Below, piece by piece: positions 8,729 through 16,878 of a DNA stretch of 42,701 bases (its first letter is position 1; every line of letters starts with the position of its first letter). The notes beneath the pieces were generated by a model. That model had not been told where the DNA came from. It worked only from the letters and a program-made list of their open reading frames with translations, and searched no databases. Position numbers and translations under genes: made by a program. Origin of the DNA: Pseudomonas sp. BN417 (GTDB lineage Bacteria; Pseudomonadota; Gammaproteobacteria; Pseudomonadales; Pseudomonadaceae); contig NZ_SSOJ01000122.1 in the NCBI RefSeq assembly GCF_029871205.1, forward strand, positions 1 to 42,701, in the 5' to 3' direction.

Positions 8729-8938
8729 TCAGACTGCCTGGACTTTTTCCGCCTGCAGGCCTTTCGGGCCCTTGACCACTTCGAAGGTCACGGCCTGGCC
8801 TTCAGCGAGGCTCTTGAAGCCAGTGCTTTCGATGGCGCGGAAGTGTACGAATACATCCGGGCCTTCGGTCGGGGTGATGAAGCCGAAGCCTTTCTCATCG
8901 TTGAACCACTTGACGGTGCCAGATTGACGATTGGACAT
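8729..8938 (-). CDS. Cold-shock protein (CspA family), paralogue 1
   Basis: This 69-residue protein is a single cold-shock domain with RNP1 KGFGFI and RNP2 VFVHF, beginning [17 protein letters not shown]. Such OB-fold proteins bind single-stranded RNA or DNA and melt secondary structure during cold or growth transitions. It is divergent from a close paralogue at 9472, differing at about 13 of 69 positions. A long leader (about 140 bases if the candidate promoter at 9090-9117 is right) fits the cspA mode of mRNA-based control. A strong terminator follows. Confidence 0.95.
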   Translation of the reverse strand: MSNRQSGTVKWFNDEKGFGFITPTEGPDVFVHFRAIESTGFKSLAEGQAVTFEVVKGPKGLQAEKVQAV

Positions 8939-9471
8939 TTCATATCTCCAAGTTGATAACTGAATAATCCTGAGTTCGAATTCAGGAAGTTACTGAGTTG
9001 CGAAGCCTGTAACGAATCAAGGAGATGTAAGAATATCAATCAGAGCATCAAGCCAAGTATCGCAGAGACAACTGCAGAACAGTGGCGCGACTATACCCGG
9101 TTGGGCGGCTTTGTACAGGTTTATTTTCCGGGCACCAGGACAGACCCGAACCGCGCAAGGAAGCCACTGGGAGCGGCCATTTCCCGACCCTGTGCCTTCG
9201 TCTGCCAGGCCCCGGCAAGTGCGTGCACCGCCCCTCACCCGCACGGTGTGGGCTTGGGAGCGGACTCACCGTTCGGCGGTTTCCCGGCAACTGGCCGGGC
9301 GGTCCATCACCAAGGTTGTATAGTCTTCTGGCTGCTGTGCAGAGTGTCACTGCGACACTGATCTGATGACCCGCCGTTCTTCATCGCCTCGGTCTCTCTA
9401 TTACTTTGCACTCAGCCCGGCAGGCTGCGCGCGGTTGTTGCCGGTCGTCCAGAAAACCCGGGAGATGCGAA
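8939..9471. other. Shared upstream region of two divergent cold-shock genes
   Basis: No protein-coding frame here is convincing. The part next to paralogue 1 (8939-9060) is A+T-rich relative to the window and holds an imperfect palindrome at 8969-8986 (CCTGAGTTCGAATTCAGG), consistent with a structured mRNA leader. The part from about 9120 to 9330 is G+C-rich with no recognisable feature. Promoters for both genes must lie here. Confidence 0.6.
9090..9117 (-). promoter_or_regulatory. Candidate sigma-70 promoter for cold-shock paralogue 1
   Basis: On the minus strand TATAGT (9090-9095) lies 16 bases from TGTACA (9112-9117). The -10 is good and the -35 poor. Transcription would start near 9083 and give a leader of about 140 bases, as is usual for cspA-type genes. 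Confidence 0.35.
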
Positions 9472-9681
9472 ATGTCCAATCGCCAACGCGGCACCGTCAA
9501 ATGGTTCAACGATGAAAAAGGCTTCGGTTTCATTACCCCCGAACAGGGCCCTGACGTGTTCGTACACTTCCGTGCGATCGAAGGCACCGGTTTCAAGAGC
9601 CTGAGCGAAGGCCAGGCCGTGACGTTCGTGGTCACCCAGGGTGCCAAGGGGCCGCAGGCCGAACAGGTGCAACTCGCCTGA
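9472..9681 (+). CDS. Cold-shock protein (CspA family), paralogue 2
   Basis: This 69-residue cold-shock domain has the same RNP1 (KGFGFI) and RNP2 (VFVHF) motifs and N-terminus [12 protein letters not shown] as the divergent gene at 8729. Differences concentrate in the last 20 residues ([17 protein letters not shown]), where paralogue 1 has more lysines, so the C-terminal face is less basic here. ATG 9472 is chosen because GGAG lies at 9461-9464; an upstream in-frame ATG has no ribosome site and would add a non-homologous tail. Confidence 0.93.
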   Translation: MSNRQRGTVKWFNDEKGFGFITPEQGPDVFVHFRAIEGTGFKSLSEGQAVTFVVTQGAKGPQAEQVQLA

Positions 9682-9702
9682 CCGCAAACCAGGCCCCGTC
9701 GA

Positions 9703-9740
9703 GATGGGCTTGCCGCCCGTTCGGTGCCCATCCCCCTTTC
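9703..9740 (+). terminator. Probable terminator after cold-shock paralogue 2
   Basis: GATGGGC at 9703-9709 pairs with GCCCATC at 9726-9732. A short pyrimidine run (CCCCTTTC) follows, with only three T's, so it is a weaker candidate than the one serving paralogue 1. Confidence 0.4.
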
Positions 9741-9795
9741 GCCACGTGCAGGTCGTTGAGGGACGTAGAGCTGAGTCGCAGCCAGGAGTGACAGG

Positions 9796-10548
9796 ATGGA
9801 CGGTTCCCGCTTGAGACCGCCAATCGACCCGTTGCTGCTGAGCACAGTGCTCATCCGTACCTTCAACGGCGAGGCAGGCCTGACCAACGCCACCGGTTTC
9901 CTCTTCGCCAGGGGGGGCCGACTTTTCCTGGTGACCAGCGGGCACGTCCTGTTCGATGAGCCGAGCGCTCATTTTCCCAGCCACGTGACCCTGGAATTGC
10001 ACACCAACGCCGAGAACCTGGCGGAAGTGGCACAGGTGCGCCTCCCGCTCTACCGGAATGGCTTGAGCCTTTGGCACCAGGCCACCGATGATGCCGGCCA
10101 GATCGATGTCGCCACCCTGGAGCTGGACCGCACCCTGCTCCCGGCCACGGCGCTCTACCGGCCCTTCAGCGAGCACCAGTTGCTCGATAGCGGAGACGCC
10201 ATCGAGGTGGGCAGCTCGCTGCTGGTGATCGGCTATCCACTCGGCTTCCACGACCCCTTGCACCGCACGCCGGTGGCACGCCACGGCATAGTCGCCTCGC
10301 CATTCGGCTTGCGCTTCCAGGGCAAAGGCTACTTCCTGGTGGATGCGCGGACCCATCGGGGCAGCAGCGGCGCTCCCGTGGTGATGCGCACGACGGGCGG
10401 CCATGAAGCGGACTTCCCCTGGATTCTGCTCGGCGTGCACTCCTCACGCCTGGATGACAGATCGCGCGATGCCGAGCTGGACGAGGCCCTGGGCCTGAAC
10501 TGCGCGTGGTACGCCGATGTACTGTTATCACTGACCCGGCCGTCCTAG
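9796..10548 (+). CDS. Trypsin-like serine protease, no signal peptide
   Basis: This 250-residue protein has a chymotrypsin-fold peptidase domain with a complete triad: His50 in LVTSGHVL, Asp104 in QIDVATLEL and Ser191 in HRGSSGAPVV. The oxyanion glycine is in place and GYPLG (146-150) is a usual element. There is no signal peptide or PDZ domain, unlike DegP-type proteases, so it is probably cytoplasmic. AGGAG at 9784-9788 supports the start. It converges with a lipoprotein gene 18 bases downstream. The role is unknown. Confidence 0.83.
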   Translation: MDGSRLRPPIDPLLLSTVLIRTFNGEAGLTNATGFLFARGGRLFLVTSGHVLFDEPSAHFPSHVTLELHTNAENLAEVAQVRLPLYRNGLSLWHQATDDAGQIDVATLELDRTLLPATALYRPFSEHQLLDSGDAIEVGSSLLVIGYPLGFHDPLHRTPVARHGIVASPFGLRFQGKGYFLVDARTHRGSSGAPVVMRTTGGHEADFPWILLGVHSSRLDDRSRDAELDEALGLNCAWYADVLLSLTRPS

Positions 10549-10566
10549 CCTTGCTGATTCGCCCCC

Positions 10567-11658
10567 TCACTCTCCAGGCAAGGGCACTACCCTGGGCACC
10601 GGCTCGAACTGGATGGGCAGGGTTTCCGTCCGGCTGAGGCTTCCCTCGATCTGCCCGGACAGGTGGTAGACCCCGGCCATTACACCGGTGTCGGGATTGC
10701 GCAACAGCTCCAGCCATTCTTCGTCGAAGGCCTCGTTGAGGTTCGTACGCAGCCGCTTCTCCATTGCCGGCCGTTCGTTCTCCCGGGCCATGGCGGTGAA
10801 TCCCGCCACGCCGATAGAGATCACGGTGCCGGCGACCCGCCCGGCGAAGGTACCGATGACACTGGCCACGCCACTGGTAGTCATCTCGGACTCCAGTTGC
10901 TCGCTGGTGCGTAGGGTTATCGACGACAATCCCGCGTCCGTCATCCAGGCACCCGCGCCACTCGGGGTATTGCTGATGCGATCGATCAGGGCGACGTAGG
11001 CCGGCAGCTCTTCGAGGGGATCGGCATGGATGAGCTGGTATAGCGAGGCGCTGTGCTCGGGGGGCGGCGCCAGCTCGATCGCCGGAATCTTCTGCAGATG
11101 CCGGTCGAACTGGTCCATGGGCACGCCACGGCGTTGGGGGATCGACTGCAGGCTTGCCTCAAGCTGGCGGACGTAGAGGCTGGTGGCCTGCGCCATCACC
11201 CCATCGGGATTGATCTCCCCGGAAACCGGGTCCAGTACGCGGTCGTTGTATTCCTCCTGCAGGTAGCCAGCGAGGCGGTTTACCGTCTGCTCCTTCTCGC
11301 CGTCGGAAGTCATTCGGTACCAGGCCACCTTCATGCTCAGCCATTGGCGGGTCCAATAGCTGGAGAACCAGGGAATGAAGTTGGTGTCGGTGCGCTTGTA
11401 GACCAGGTCCATCCAGTCTTCCATGGAATTGTGGGCGTAACTCTCGGCCTGGCCCGTTGCAGCCAGCGAGGCGGCGACGATATCGCGGTCGACCAGTTGC
11501 CAGGTGCTTGCCGAGACCGGCACCGCCGGTGCCTCAGGGGCTCGCGAGGCGCACCCCGCCAGCGCCACCAGCCACGCGACGAACAGCGCACGAAATATCA
11601 AGCTGCCGGGCCGGAACAGGACCCTTCCTGTTCCCGTGATGCCCGTCACGGCGCTCAT
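10567..11658 (-). CDS. Predicted outer-membrane or periplasmic lipoprotein, unknown family
   Basis: From the ATG at 11658 the product has 363 residues. A basic N-region and a hydrophobic core (LIFRALFVAWLVALAGC) end in a lipobox, LAGC, with acylated Cys36. The mature part begins ASRAPEAPAVPVSA, a flexible linker. A Gly/Ala-rich hydrophobic patch near residue 270 (VIGTFAGRVAGTVISIGVAGFTAM) could insert in or contact a membrane. I do not recognise the family. The start is uncertain: no strong ribosome site precedes 11658, and a TTG start just before the hydrophobic core is conceivable. Confidence 0.7.
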   Translation of the reverse strand: MSAVTGITGTGRVLFRPGSLIFRALFVAWLVALAGCASRAPEAPAVPVSASTWQLVDRDIVAASLAATGQAESYAHNSMEDWMDLVYKRTDTNFIPWFSSYWTRQWLSMKVAWYRMTSDGEKEQTVNRLAGYLQEEYNDRVLDPVSGEINPDGVMAQATSLYVRQLEASLQSIPQRRGVPMDQFDRHLQKIPAIELAPPPEHSASLYQLIHADPLEELPAYVALIDRISNTPSGAGAWMTDAGLSSITLRTSEQLESEMTTSGVASVIGTFAGRVAGTVISIGVAGFTAMARENERPAMEKRLRTNLNEAFDEEWLELLRNPDTGVMAGVYHLSGQIEGSLSRTETLPIQFEPVPRVVPLPGE

Positions 11659-11884
11659 GGGGTCAGACCATCCGCCGGCCTCTCGGCCAACCTCTCTCAT
11701 CCGGCAAGCGGCACACATCCCGCCGCCTTGCCGCCCCCCTCCAACGGAACGCAAAACGCGCCCGACCAAGGTCCATTGAGTATACGAGCCTGCCATCGCG
11801 CCAGGGCGTAGCCTGACGACCTGCCACGAAACGTTGGCCACGCAACGGCCTATCCCGAGGAGCCGCTGGCAGCGGCGCCAGCCC

Positions 11885-13369
11885 TCAGCCTGCGAACAGC
11901 TCCATGAAGCGGTCCACTGCAGTCGCCTCCAGCGCCGCCTGGTCCTTGCATAGCGCAGCTATCAGCGCGCAGCGCTGAGGCGCGAACCGGGTGGCCAGGC
12001 TGGCCTTGAACTTCTCTTCCAGCAACGGGATGCCCTCGGCGCGCCGGCGGCGATGACCGACCGGGTACTCCACTTCCTCCAGAGCAGTGCTGCTGCCGTC
12101 CTTGAAGAACACCTGCACGGCATTGGCGATGGAGCGTTTGTCGGGCTCCAGGTATTCACGGCTGTAACGCGGGTCCTCGACTATCTCCATCCTGCCGCGC
12201 AGCTGGTCGATGATCGGGTTGGCCTGGTGGAAGTCGTCCTCGTAGTGTTCAGCGACCAGCCCGCCAAAGGCCAGGGCCACGGCGGTCATGTACTGGATGC
12301 AGTGGTCGCGGTCGGCGGCGTTGGCCAGGGGGCCGACCTTGGAAATGATGCGGATGGCCGATTCCTGGGTGACGATGCGGATGCGATCGATTTCCTGCAG
12401 GCGGTCCTTGACCTGCGGATGCAGGCGCACCGCCGCTTCGCACGCGGTCTGGCCGTGGAACTCGGCCGGGTAGCTGACCTTGAACAGGATGTTCTCCATC
12501 ACGTAGCAGCCGAAGCCCTGGAGCAGGCTGAAGCGGCGCTTGTCCTCCGGTTTCGTCGCCAGGTCCTTGTTGGTGTGGCTGAAGGACACGTCGTAGAAGC
12601 CCCATTGAGGTGCGCTCAGCACGCCGGGAATGCCCATCTCGCCGCGCAGGGCGATATCGGCCAGGCGTACGCCGCGGCTAGTGGCGTCGCCGGCGGCCCA
12701 GGACTTGCGCGAGCCGGCGTTCGGCGCATGGCGGTAGGTGCGCAGCGCCTGGCCATCCACCAGGGCCTGGGAAATGGCCGAGAGCAGCTGCTCGCGATCG
12801 GCCCCCATCAGCCAGGCGCAGACAGCGGTGGACGCCAGCTTGACCAGCACTACATGGTCCAGGCCGACGCGGTTGAAGGAGTTCTCCAGGGCGAACACCC
12901 CCTGGATTTCGTGAGCCTTGACCATGGCCTCCAGCACCACCCGCATCGTCAGTGGTGCTTCGCCCCAGGCCAGGCGCCGCTGCGACAAGTGGTCGGCCAC
13001 CGCGAGAATGCCGCCGAGGTTATCCGAGGGGTGACCCCATTCGGCCGCCAGCCAGGTGTCGTTGAAATCCAGCCAGCGGATCATCGCGCCCAGGTCCCAG
13101 GCGGCCTTGACCGGGTCCAGTCGAAAGCTGGTGCCCGGCACCCGCGCGCCATGGGGCACCAGGGTGCCCTCCACCTGCGGGCCGAGCAGCTTGGTGCACT
13201 CGGGAAAACGCAACGCCAGCAAGGCGCAACCGAGGCTGTCCATCAGGCAGTTGCGCGCGGTATCCAGGGCCTCCGCAGACTCGACCCGGTAATCCAGCAC
13301 GTAGTCGGCGATGTCCTGGATCACCTGGTCGTAAGGGGGCCGCTGGTTCAGGTCGACATTGCTGCTCAT
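11885..13369 (-). CDS. prpD: 2-methylcitrate dehydratase PrpD
   Basis: This 494-residue MmgE/PrpD-family protein dehydrates 2-methylcitrate to cis-2-methylaconitate in the methylcitrate cycle for propionyl-CoA. The [31 protein letters not shown] segment with its conserved Asp, Asn and His is characteristic, as are [16 protein letters not shown] and [18 protein letters not shown] precedes the ATG. Known Pseudomonas prp loci keep prpD with prpB, prpC and acnD/prpF; none is adjacent here, so this copy is solitary. It would handle propionyl-CoA produced by valine breakdown, including that from the mms operon in this window. Confidence 0.92.
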   Translation of the reverse strand: MSSNVDLNQRPPYDQVIQDIADYVLDYRVESAEALDTARNCLMDSLGCALLALRFPECTKLLGPQVEGTLVPHGARVPGTSFRLDPVKAAWDLGAMIRWLDFNDTWLAAEWGHPSDNLGGILAVADHLSQRRLAWGEAPLTMRVVLEAMVKAHEIQGVFALENSFNRVGLDHVVLVKLASTAVCAWLMGADREQLLSAISQALVDGQALRTYRHAPNAGSRKSWAAGDATSRGVRLADIALRGEMGIPGVLSAPQWGFYDVSFSHTNKDLATKPEDKRRFSLLQGFGCYVMENILFKVSYPAEFHGQTACEAAVRLHPQVKDRLQEIDRIRIVTQESAIRIISKVGPLANAADRDHCIQYMTAVALAFGGLVAEHYEDDFHQANPIIDQLRGRMEIVEDPRYSREYLEPDKRSIANAVQVFFKDGSSTALEEVEYPVGHRRRRAEGIPLLEEKFKASLATRFAPQRCALIAALCKDQAALEATAVDRFMELFAG

Positions 13370-13495
13370 GGTCTAGCCTCCACGTTCACCGATGGCTCCA
13401 GTGTATGCCTGGCAGACCGCCGGGCGACCGGCGGTCGTCGAGCGGACCCAGGTTGTGCTGGGCTTAGGGAAAGGATCCCGCCAAAGGAGCCCGCG

Positions 13496-13639
13496 ATGAA
13501 CACCGACCCGAATGTGCGTACACCCGCGCCCAGGCCCCAGGGCCCCAGCCAGCCGCCGCAGCAGGTTCCGGCGCCGGATGTGAAGCGTATGAGCGACAAC
13601 GCGCCAAGCAAGAACAAGAAGCCGGATGACTGGGACTGA
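13496..13639 (+). CDS. Small proline-rich hypothetical protein
   Basis: This is a 47-residue open frame with AAGGAG (13484-13489) six bases before its ATG. It is rich in proline and glutamine in the first 30 residues (PAPRPQGPSQPPQQVPAP) and ends in a basic-then-acidic tail, KNKKPDDWD. No membrane segment or signal peptide is present, and it is probably intrinsically disordered. It is divergent from prpD and followed by a stem-loop at 13647. The strong ribosome site and following hairpin favour a real gene; function unknown. Confidence 0.6.
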   Translation: MNTDPNVRTPAPRPQGPSQPPQQVPAPDVKRMSDNAPSKNKKPDDWD

Positions 13640-13646
13640 TGCCCTG

Positions 13647-13667
13647 GTCCCGGATCTCATCCGGGAC
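13647..13667 (+). terminator. Stem-loop after the small proline-rich gene
   Basis: A perfect 9-bp stem, GTCCCGGAT with ATCCGGGAC, has a 3-base loop and starts seven bases after the stop codon. No T run follows, so it may instead protect the mRNA 3' end. A second small hairpin (ACACCC/GGGTGT) lies 10 bases further on. Confidence 0.4.
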
Positions 13668-13789
13668 ACGACCTGACACCCCGTAGGGTGTGCCATGCGC
13701 ACCAGGGATCCCGCATATGGAGCCCGGGCCCCTTTGCAGGTATCTTCTCGGTTCATCGCCATCCGCACCCCACAGGACCCGCCTGATCC

Positions 13790-14359
13790 ATGAGCAGTCG
13801 CGCATTCCGGGCCGCTGTTTTCTGCCTTGCCGCCCTATCTTCGGCCGCCACCTTCGCCAAGGTGGAGGTCCAGCCCGTCCAGCACAACAAGGTGGGCCGG
13901 ATACTGGCCGTGGAGATTTCCGGGGACATCGCCCCTGGTGACTACGAGGCACTGATGAAGGGCATTCGCGACAACCCCGGCACGTTCGCCCGCAAGCTGG
14001 TGCTGCTGGACAACATCGGCGGCAGCGTGACCGAGGCCATCCGCATGGGACGCCTGCTGCGGGAAACCGGCTTCGACACCATGGTACCGAGCGAAGGCGT
14101 CTGCCAGGGCAGCTGCGTCTACCTGCTGGCGGCTGGCCGCAGCAGGACGGTGCGAGGCTACGTCGGCCTGCATCGACCCTACTTTCCCTATGGCGATTCG
14201 GCGTTGGCCGACTCCTCTGCCGGCCCCCGCTACAGCCCGGCGGCCTACCTCAAGGAGATGAACGTGCCGCTCGGCCTGCTGGACGAGATGAACGGCATCG
14301 AACCGACAAGGATGCGCGTGCTGACCCGCGACGAGCTGGCCCGGTACGGGTTGAATTGA
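13790..14359 (+). CDS. Exported ClpP/crotonase-fold protein (COG3904-like)
   Basis: The product has 189 residues. Residues 1-23 form a Sec signal peptide (RAFRAAVFCLAALSSAATFAK) with cleavage after AFA. The mature protein resembles predicted periplasmic ClpP-like proteins: ISGDIAPGDYEAL, LDNIGGSVTEAIRMGRLLR (the GGS turn of the ClpP fold) and VCQGSCVYLLAAGRSRTV, which places a Ser-Cys where ClpP has its serine. Catalysis is not established for this group. It stands alone on the plus strand. Confidence 0.78.
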   Translation: MSSRAFRAAVFCLAALSSAATFAKVEVQPVQHNKVGRILAVEISGDIAPGDYEALMKGIRDNPGTFARKLVLLDNIGGSVTEAIRMGRLLRETGFDTMVPSEGVCQGSCVYLLAAGRSRTVRGYVGLHRPYFPYGDSALADSSAGPRYSPAAYLKEMNVPLGLLDEMNGIEPTRMRVLTRDELARYGLN

Positions 14360-14683
14360 TCAACGGCCCCGCGGAAGCGAATTCATTTGAGCTTGGGAAA
14401 CCACGTCCACTGGGACGCGGTAATGAGTGACCGGCTATGCCTATTACGCCCCAGTGGTTTGGATAGAGCGACGAAGCCGGCCGGTAGGGTGGGCCAAGTG
14501 CCGGAGCGATACGTCGCATGCGAGGGCAGGCCTGGGCCCTTCCAGGGGGGCAAACGCAGGTCCAGGTTCCAGGAACGTGGATCGTTCGCGATCGGGCTGC
14601 ACCGCAGCCCCTACTGAAGGTCCGTGCAGCCTGGTGCCCTCTCCCCCGGCCCCTCTCCCTGAAGGGCGAGGGGTGAATCCAGC
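14360..14683. repeat. Intergenic region with a dispersed palindromic repeat
   Basis: No gene is seen in these ~320 bases. At about 14649-14672 a C-rich dispersed element forms a hairpin (CCCCTCTCCC with GGGCGAGGGG, one mismatch); a related fragment lies near 1560. The hairpin lies between convergent genes and could act as a bidirectional stop, but it lacks T runs. Confidence 0.5.
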
Positions 14684-15775
14684 CTAACTCCCCCGCACTT
14701 CCCGCAACTGCGCCTCCAGCTCCGCCACCCGCGCCTCCAGGGCCTGGCGCTCCGCCCGGCTCGCGGTGATGTCGTCGTAGACGCTGATCAGATGCTCCGG
14801 GCTGCCGTCACGGGCATTGCGCTGGACCGAGGTGCGGACCTTCACCCAGATGTAGCTGCCGTCCTTGCGGCGGAAGCGTTTTTCCAGGGTGCTGACGGAC
14901 TCTTCGCCATCCAGCAGTCGCTTGATCTGGGCCAGGTTCGCGGCGAGGTCGTCGGGGTGGGTGAGCGCGTGGAAGGTCAGGCCGGCGAGCTCTTCGGCGT
15001 CATAGCCCAGCAGCTGGCAGAGCGGCTGGTTGACCCGTTGCCACTGCCCGTCCAGGCCGATGTAGGCCAGGGCGCCGCCGGCCAGTTCGAAGATGGCGCG
15101 GAAGCGTTCCTCGCTCTGCCGCAGTTCATCCTCCACCCGCTTGCGTTCCGTGCTGTCCAGGCTCACGCCGACCATTTTCACCGAGCGCCCGGCGCTGTCC
15201 TGCAGGGAGGTGGCGCGGGAGGTGATCCAGCGTTGCTCGCCATTGGGATGGAAGATGCGAAAGTCGAATTCGTAGCCTTTGCCCTCGGCCACGCACTCGC
15301 GGTAGATGGCTTGCAGGGCCTCCACGTCCTCGGGATGCAGATGTGCCCAGAAATCCTCGTTGCGGCGCACCGGCCATCCGTACACAGCCTCGACGTTGGC
15401 CGAGTAGGAGACTTCGTCGGTGATCAGGTTCCATTCCCAGTTGACGATGCCGGCGCTTTCCTGGGCCAGTTTCATGCGCGCTTCGCTTTCCATGATCTCG
15501 GCGGTGTACTTGCGCCGCACATCGGTCATGGGCAGGTCCTGCACCTCGACGTGCTGGGCATCCTGCAGGGCTTCGTCGCCGTAGCGCAGCCAGATCCAGT
15601 TGACCTTGAGGAAGGTCGCCAGCTTGCGCAGGTTGTCGTAGTCGATCTCGCCGCCACGGGTCCATTTGTGCACGGCGGTGCGCGAAATGCCGAGCACCGT
15701 GGCCACGGCCTGGAGTGTCAGTTTCTGGTGTTCGAGCAGTTCTTTGAGGCGGAAGGCGAAGCTGTTTTCTGTCAT
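14684..15775 (-). CDS. HTH-PAS-PAS putative transcriptional regulator
   Basis: From the ATG of MTENSFAF the protein has 363 residues. Residues ~6-60 are a Cro/XRE helix-turn-helix (LTLQAVATVLGISRTAVHKWTRGG). Two PAS_3-type domains follow at about 95-210 and 212-335, each ending in a PAC motif with DxTxR. A coiled coil closes the protein (QALEARVAELEAQLREV). There is no kinase, GGDEF or other output domain, so DNA binding is the likely output and the PAS domains the sensors. It lies 66 bases downstream of cntB on the same strand and may be co-transcribed with the carnitine genes. Confidence 0.82.
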   Translation of the reverse strand: MTENSFAFRLKELLEHQKLTLQAVATVLGISRTAVHKWTRGGEIDYDNLRKLATFLKVNWIWLRYGDEALQDAQHVEVQDLPMTDVRRKYTAEIMESEARMKLAQESAGIVNWEWNLITDEVSYSANVEAVYGWPVRRNEDFWAHLHPEDVEALQAIYRECVAEGKGYEFDFRIFHPNGEQRWITSRATSLQDSAGRSVKMVGVSLDSTERKRVEDELRQSEERFRAIFELAGGALAYIGLDGQWQRVNQPLCQLLGYDAEELAGLTFHALTHPDDLAANLAQIKRLLDGEESVSTLEKRFRRKDGSYIWVKVRTSVQRNARDGSPEHLISVYDDITASRAERQALEARVAELEAQLREVRGS

Positions 15776-15841
15776 GGCAAGACATGTCCCTGAGCCAGGC
15801 GACGCAGTATACACGTCGCCAGCTCCGCCCCTGCCAGCCCC

Positions 15842-16813
15842 TCAGAGGTCGAGCACGAGACGCTGCCCCCGGGCGCGGGAGACGCACAGCATCATGGTCT
15901 GCTGGGCGGCTTTCTCGTCATCCGAGAGGTACTGGTCGAAGTGCTCCGCCTCGCCTTCGAGGATGCGCGTCTCGCAGGTACCGCAGACGCCTTCGCGGCA
16001 CAGGCACTCCACCCCGGCGGCATTGCTCTTCTCGATGGCCTGGAGGATGGTCATGCCCTCCTCCACCTGCAGCTCGCGGCCGGACTTGGCCAGCACCAGG
16101 GTGAAGGCGCCACCGGTGGCTGGCGCGGCGGCGAACTGTTCCCAGTGCACGCGGGCGTCACTCACGCCCTGGTCCCTGGCAGTGGCGATCACCGCATCGA
16201 TCAGCGGCTTGGGACCGCAGACATAGAGGTGGGCGTCGGCCTCCAGGTTGCCGATCAACTCGGACAGGTTGAGCTGGGTGCCCAGGCTGTCGACATGGAA
16301 GCGTACCTGTTCGGCATGGGGACCCTCGGCCAGGTCAACCTGGAAGGCGCCGTGCTCCGGGCTACGGAAGGCGTAGTGCAGTTGGTACTTGGCGCCGCGG
16401 GCGCGCAGCTCGGGGAGCTGGGCGAGGAAGGGGGTGATGCCGATGCCGCCGGCGATCAGCACGTGTTTGCCGGCGGCAGGATCGATGGCGAACAGGTTGT
16501 TCGGATTGGAGATCACCAGTTCGCTGCCCACTTCCACCTGCTGGTGCATGAAGGCCGAACCGCCCTTGGACTGCTCTTCCAGGCGCACGCCGATCTGGTA
16601 GCTGGAGGTGTCCGCCGGGTCGCTCATCAGCGAATAGGCGTTGCTGAACTGGCGGCCGTCGGCGCCTTTCATCTGCACGATGATGTGGCTGCCGCCGGTG
16701 AAGGCCGGCAGCGGCTGGCCGTCGGTACGCTCCAGGGTGAAGCGTTTGATCAGGGGGGTCGCCTGCTCCACCGCGGTCACGCGGGCAGGCATCATTTCAT
16801 AGGAGTTGGCCAT
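15842..16813 (-). CDS. cntB: Carnitine monooxygenase reductase subunit CntB
   Basis: This 323-residue phthalate-dioxygenase-reductase type protein has three parts: an FMN domain (FSNAYSLMS, 56-64), an NADH domain (AGGIGITPFL, 121-130, and YVCGPKPLI) and a C-terminal plant-type [2Fe-2S] ferredoxin. The cluster ligands are Cys272, Cys277, Cys280 and Cys310. It passes electrons from NADH to the Rieske oxygenase. The next genes upstream are the aldehyde dehydrogenase and a CntA-type oxygenase, which identifies it as CntB rather than a vanillate or phthalate reductase. It starts 65 bases after the aldehyde dehydrogenase stop. Confidence 0.9.
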   Translation of the reverse strand: MANSYEMMPARVTAVEQATPLIKRFTLERTDGQPLPAFTGGSHIIVQMKGADGRQFSNAYSLMSDPADTSSYQIGVRLEEQSKGGSAFMHQQVEVGSELVISNPNNLFAIDPAAGKHVLIAGGIGITPFLAQLPELRARGAKYQLHYAFRSPEHGAFQVDLAEGPHAEQVRFHVDSLGTQLNLSELIGNLEADAHLYVCGPKPLIDAVIATARDQGVSDARVHWEQFAAAPATGGAFTLVLAKSGRELQVEEGMTILQAIEKSNAAGVECLCREGVCGTCETRILEGEAEHFDQYLSDDEKAAQQTMMLCVSRARGQRLVLDL

Positions 16814-16878
16814 CGCTCACCTCTGTTGCGACTGCGGGCGGCGCCGGGCGCCGCCCTGATGGTGCGTGGTGCCCGCCG

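Noticed and set aside
12053-13495. Upstream extension of the small proline-rich protein into a 528-codon frame
   Set aside because: The extension is antisense to prpD; the ribosome site supports the ATG at 13496 only.
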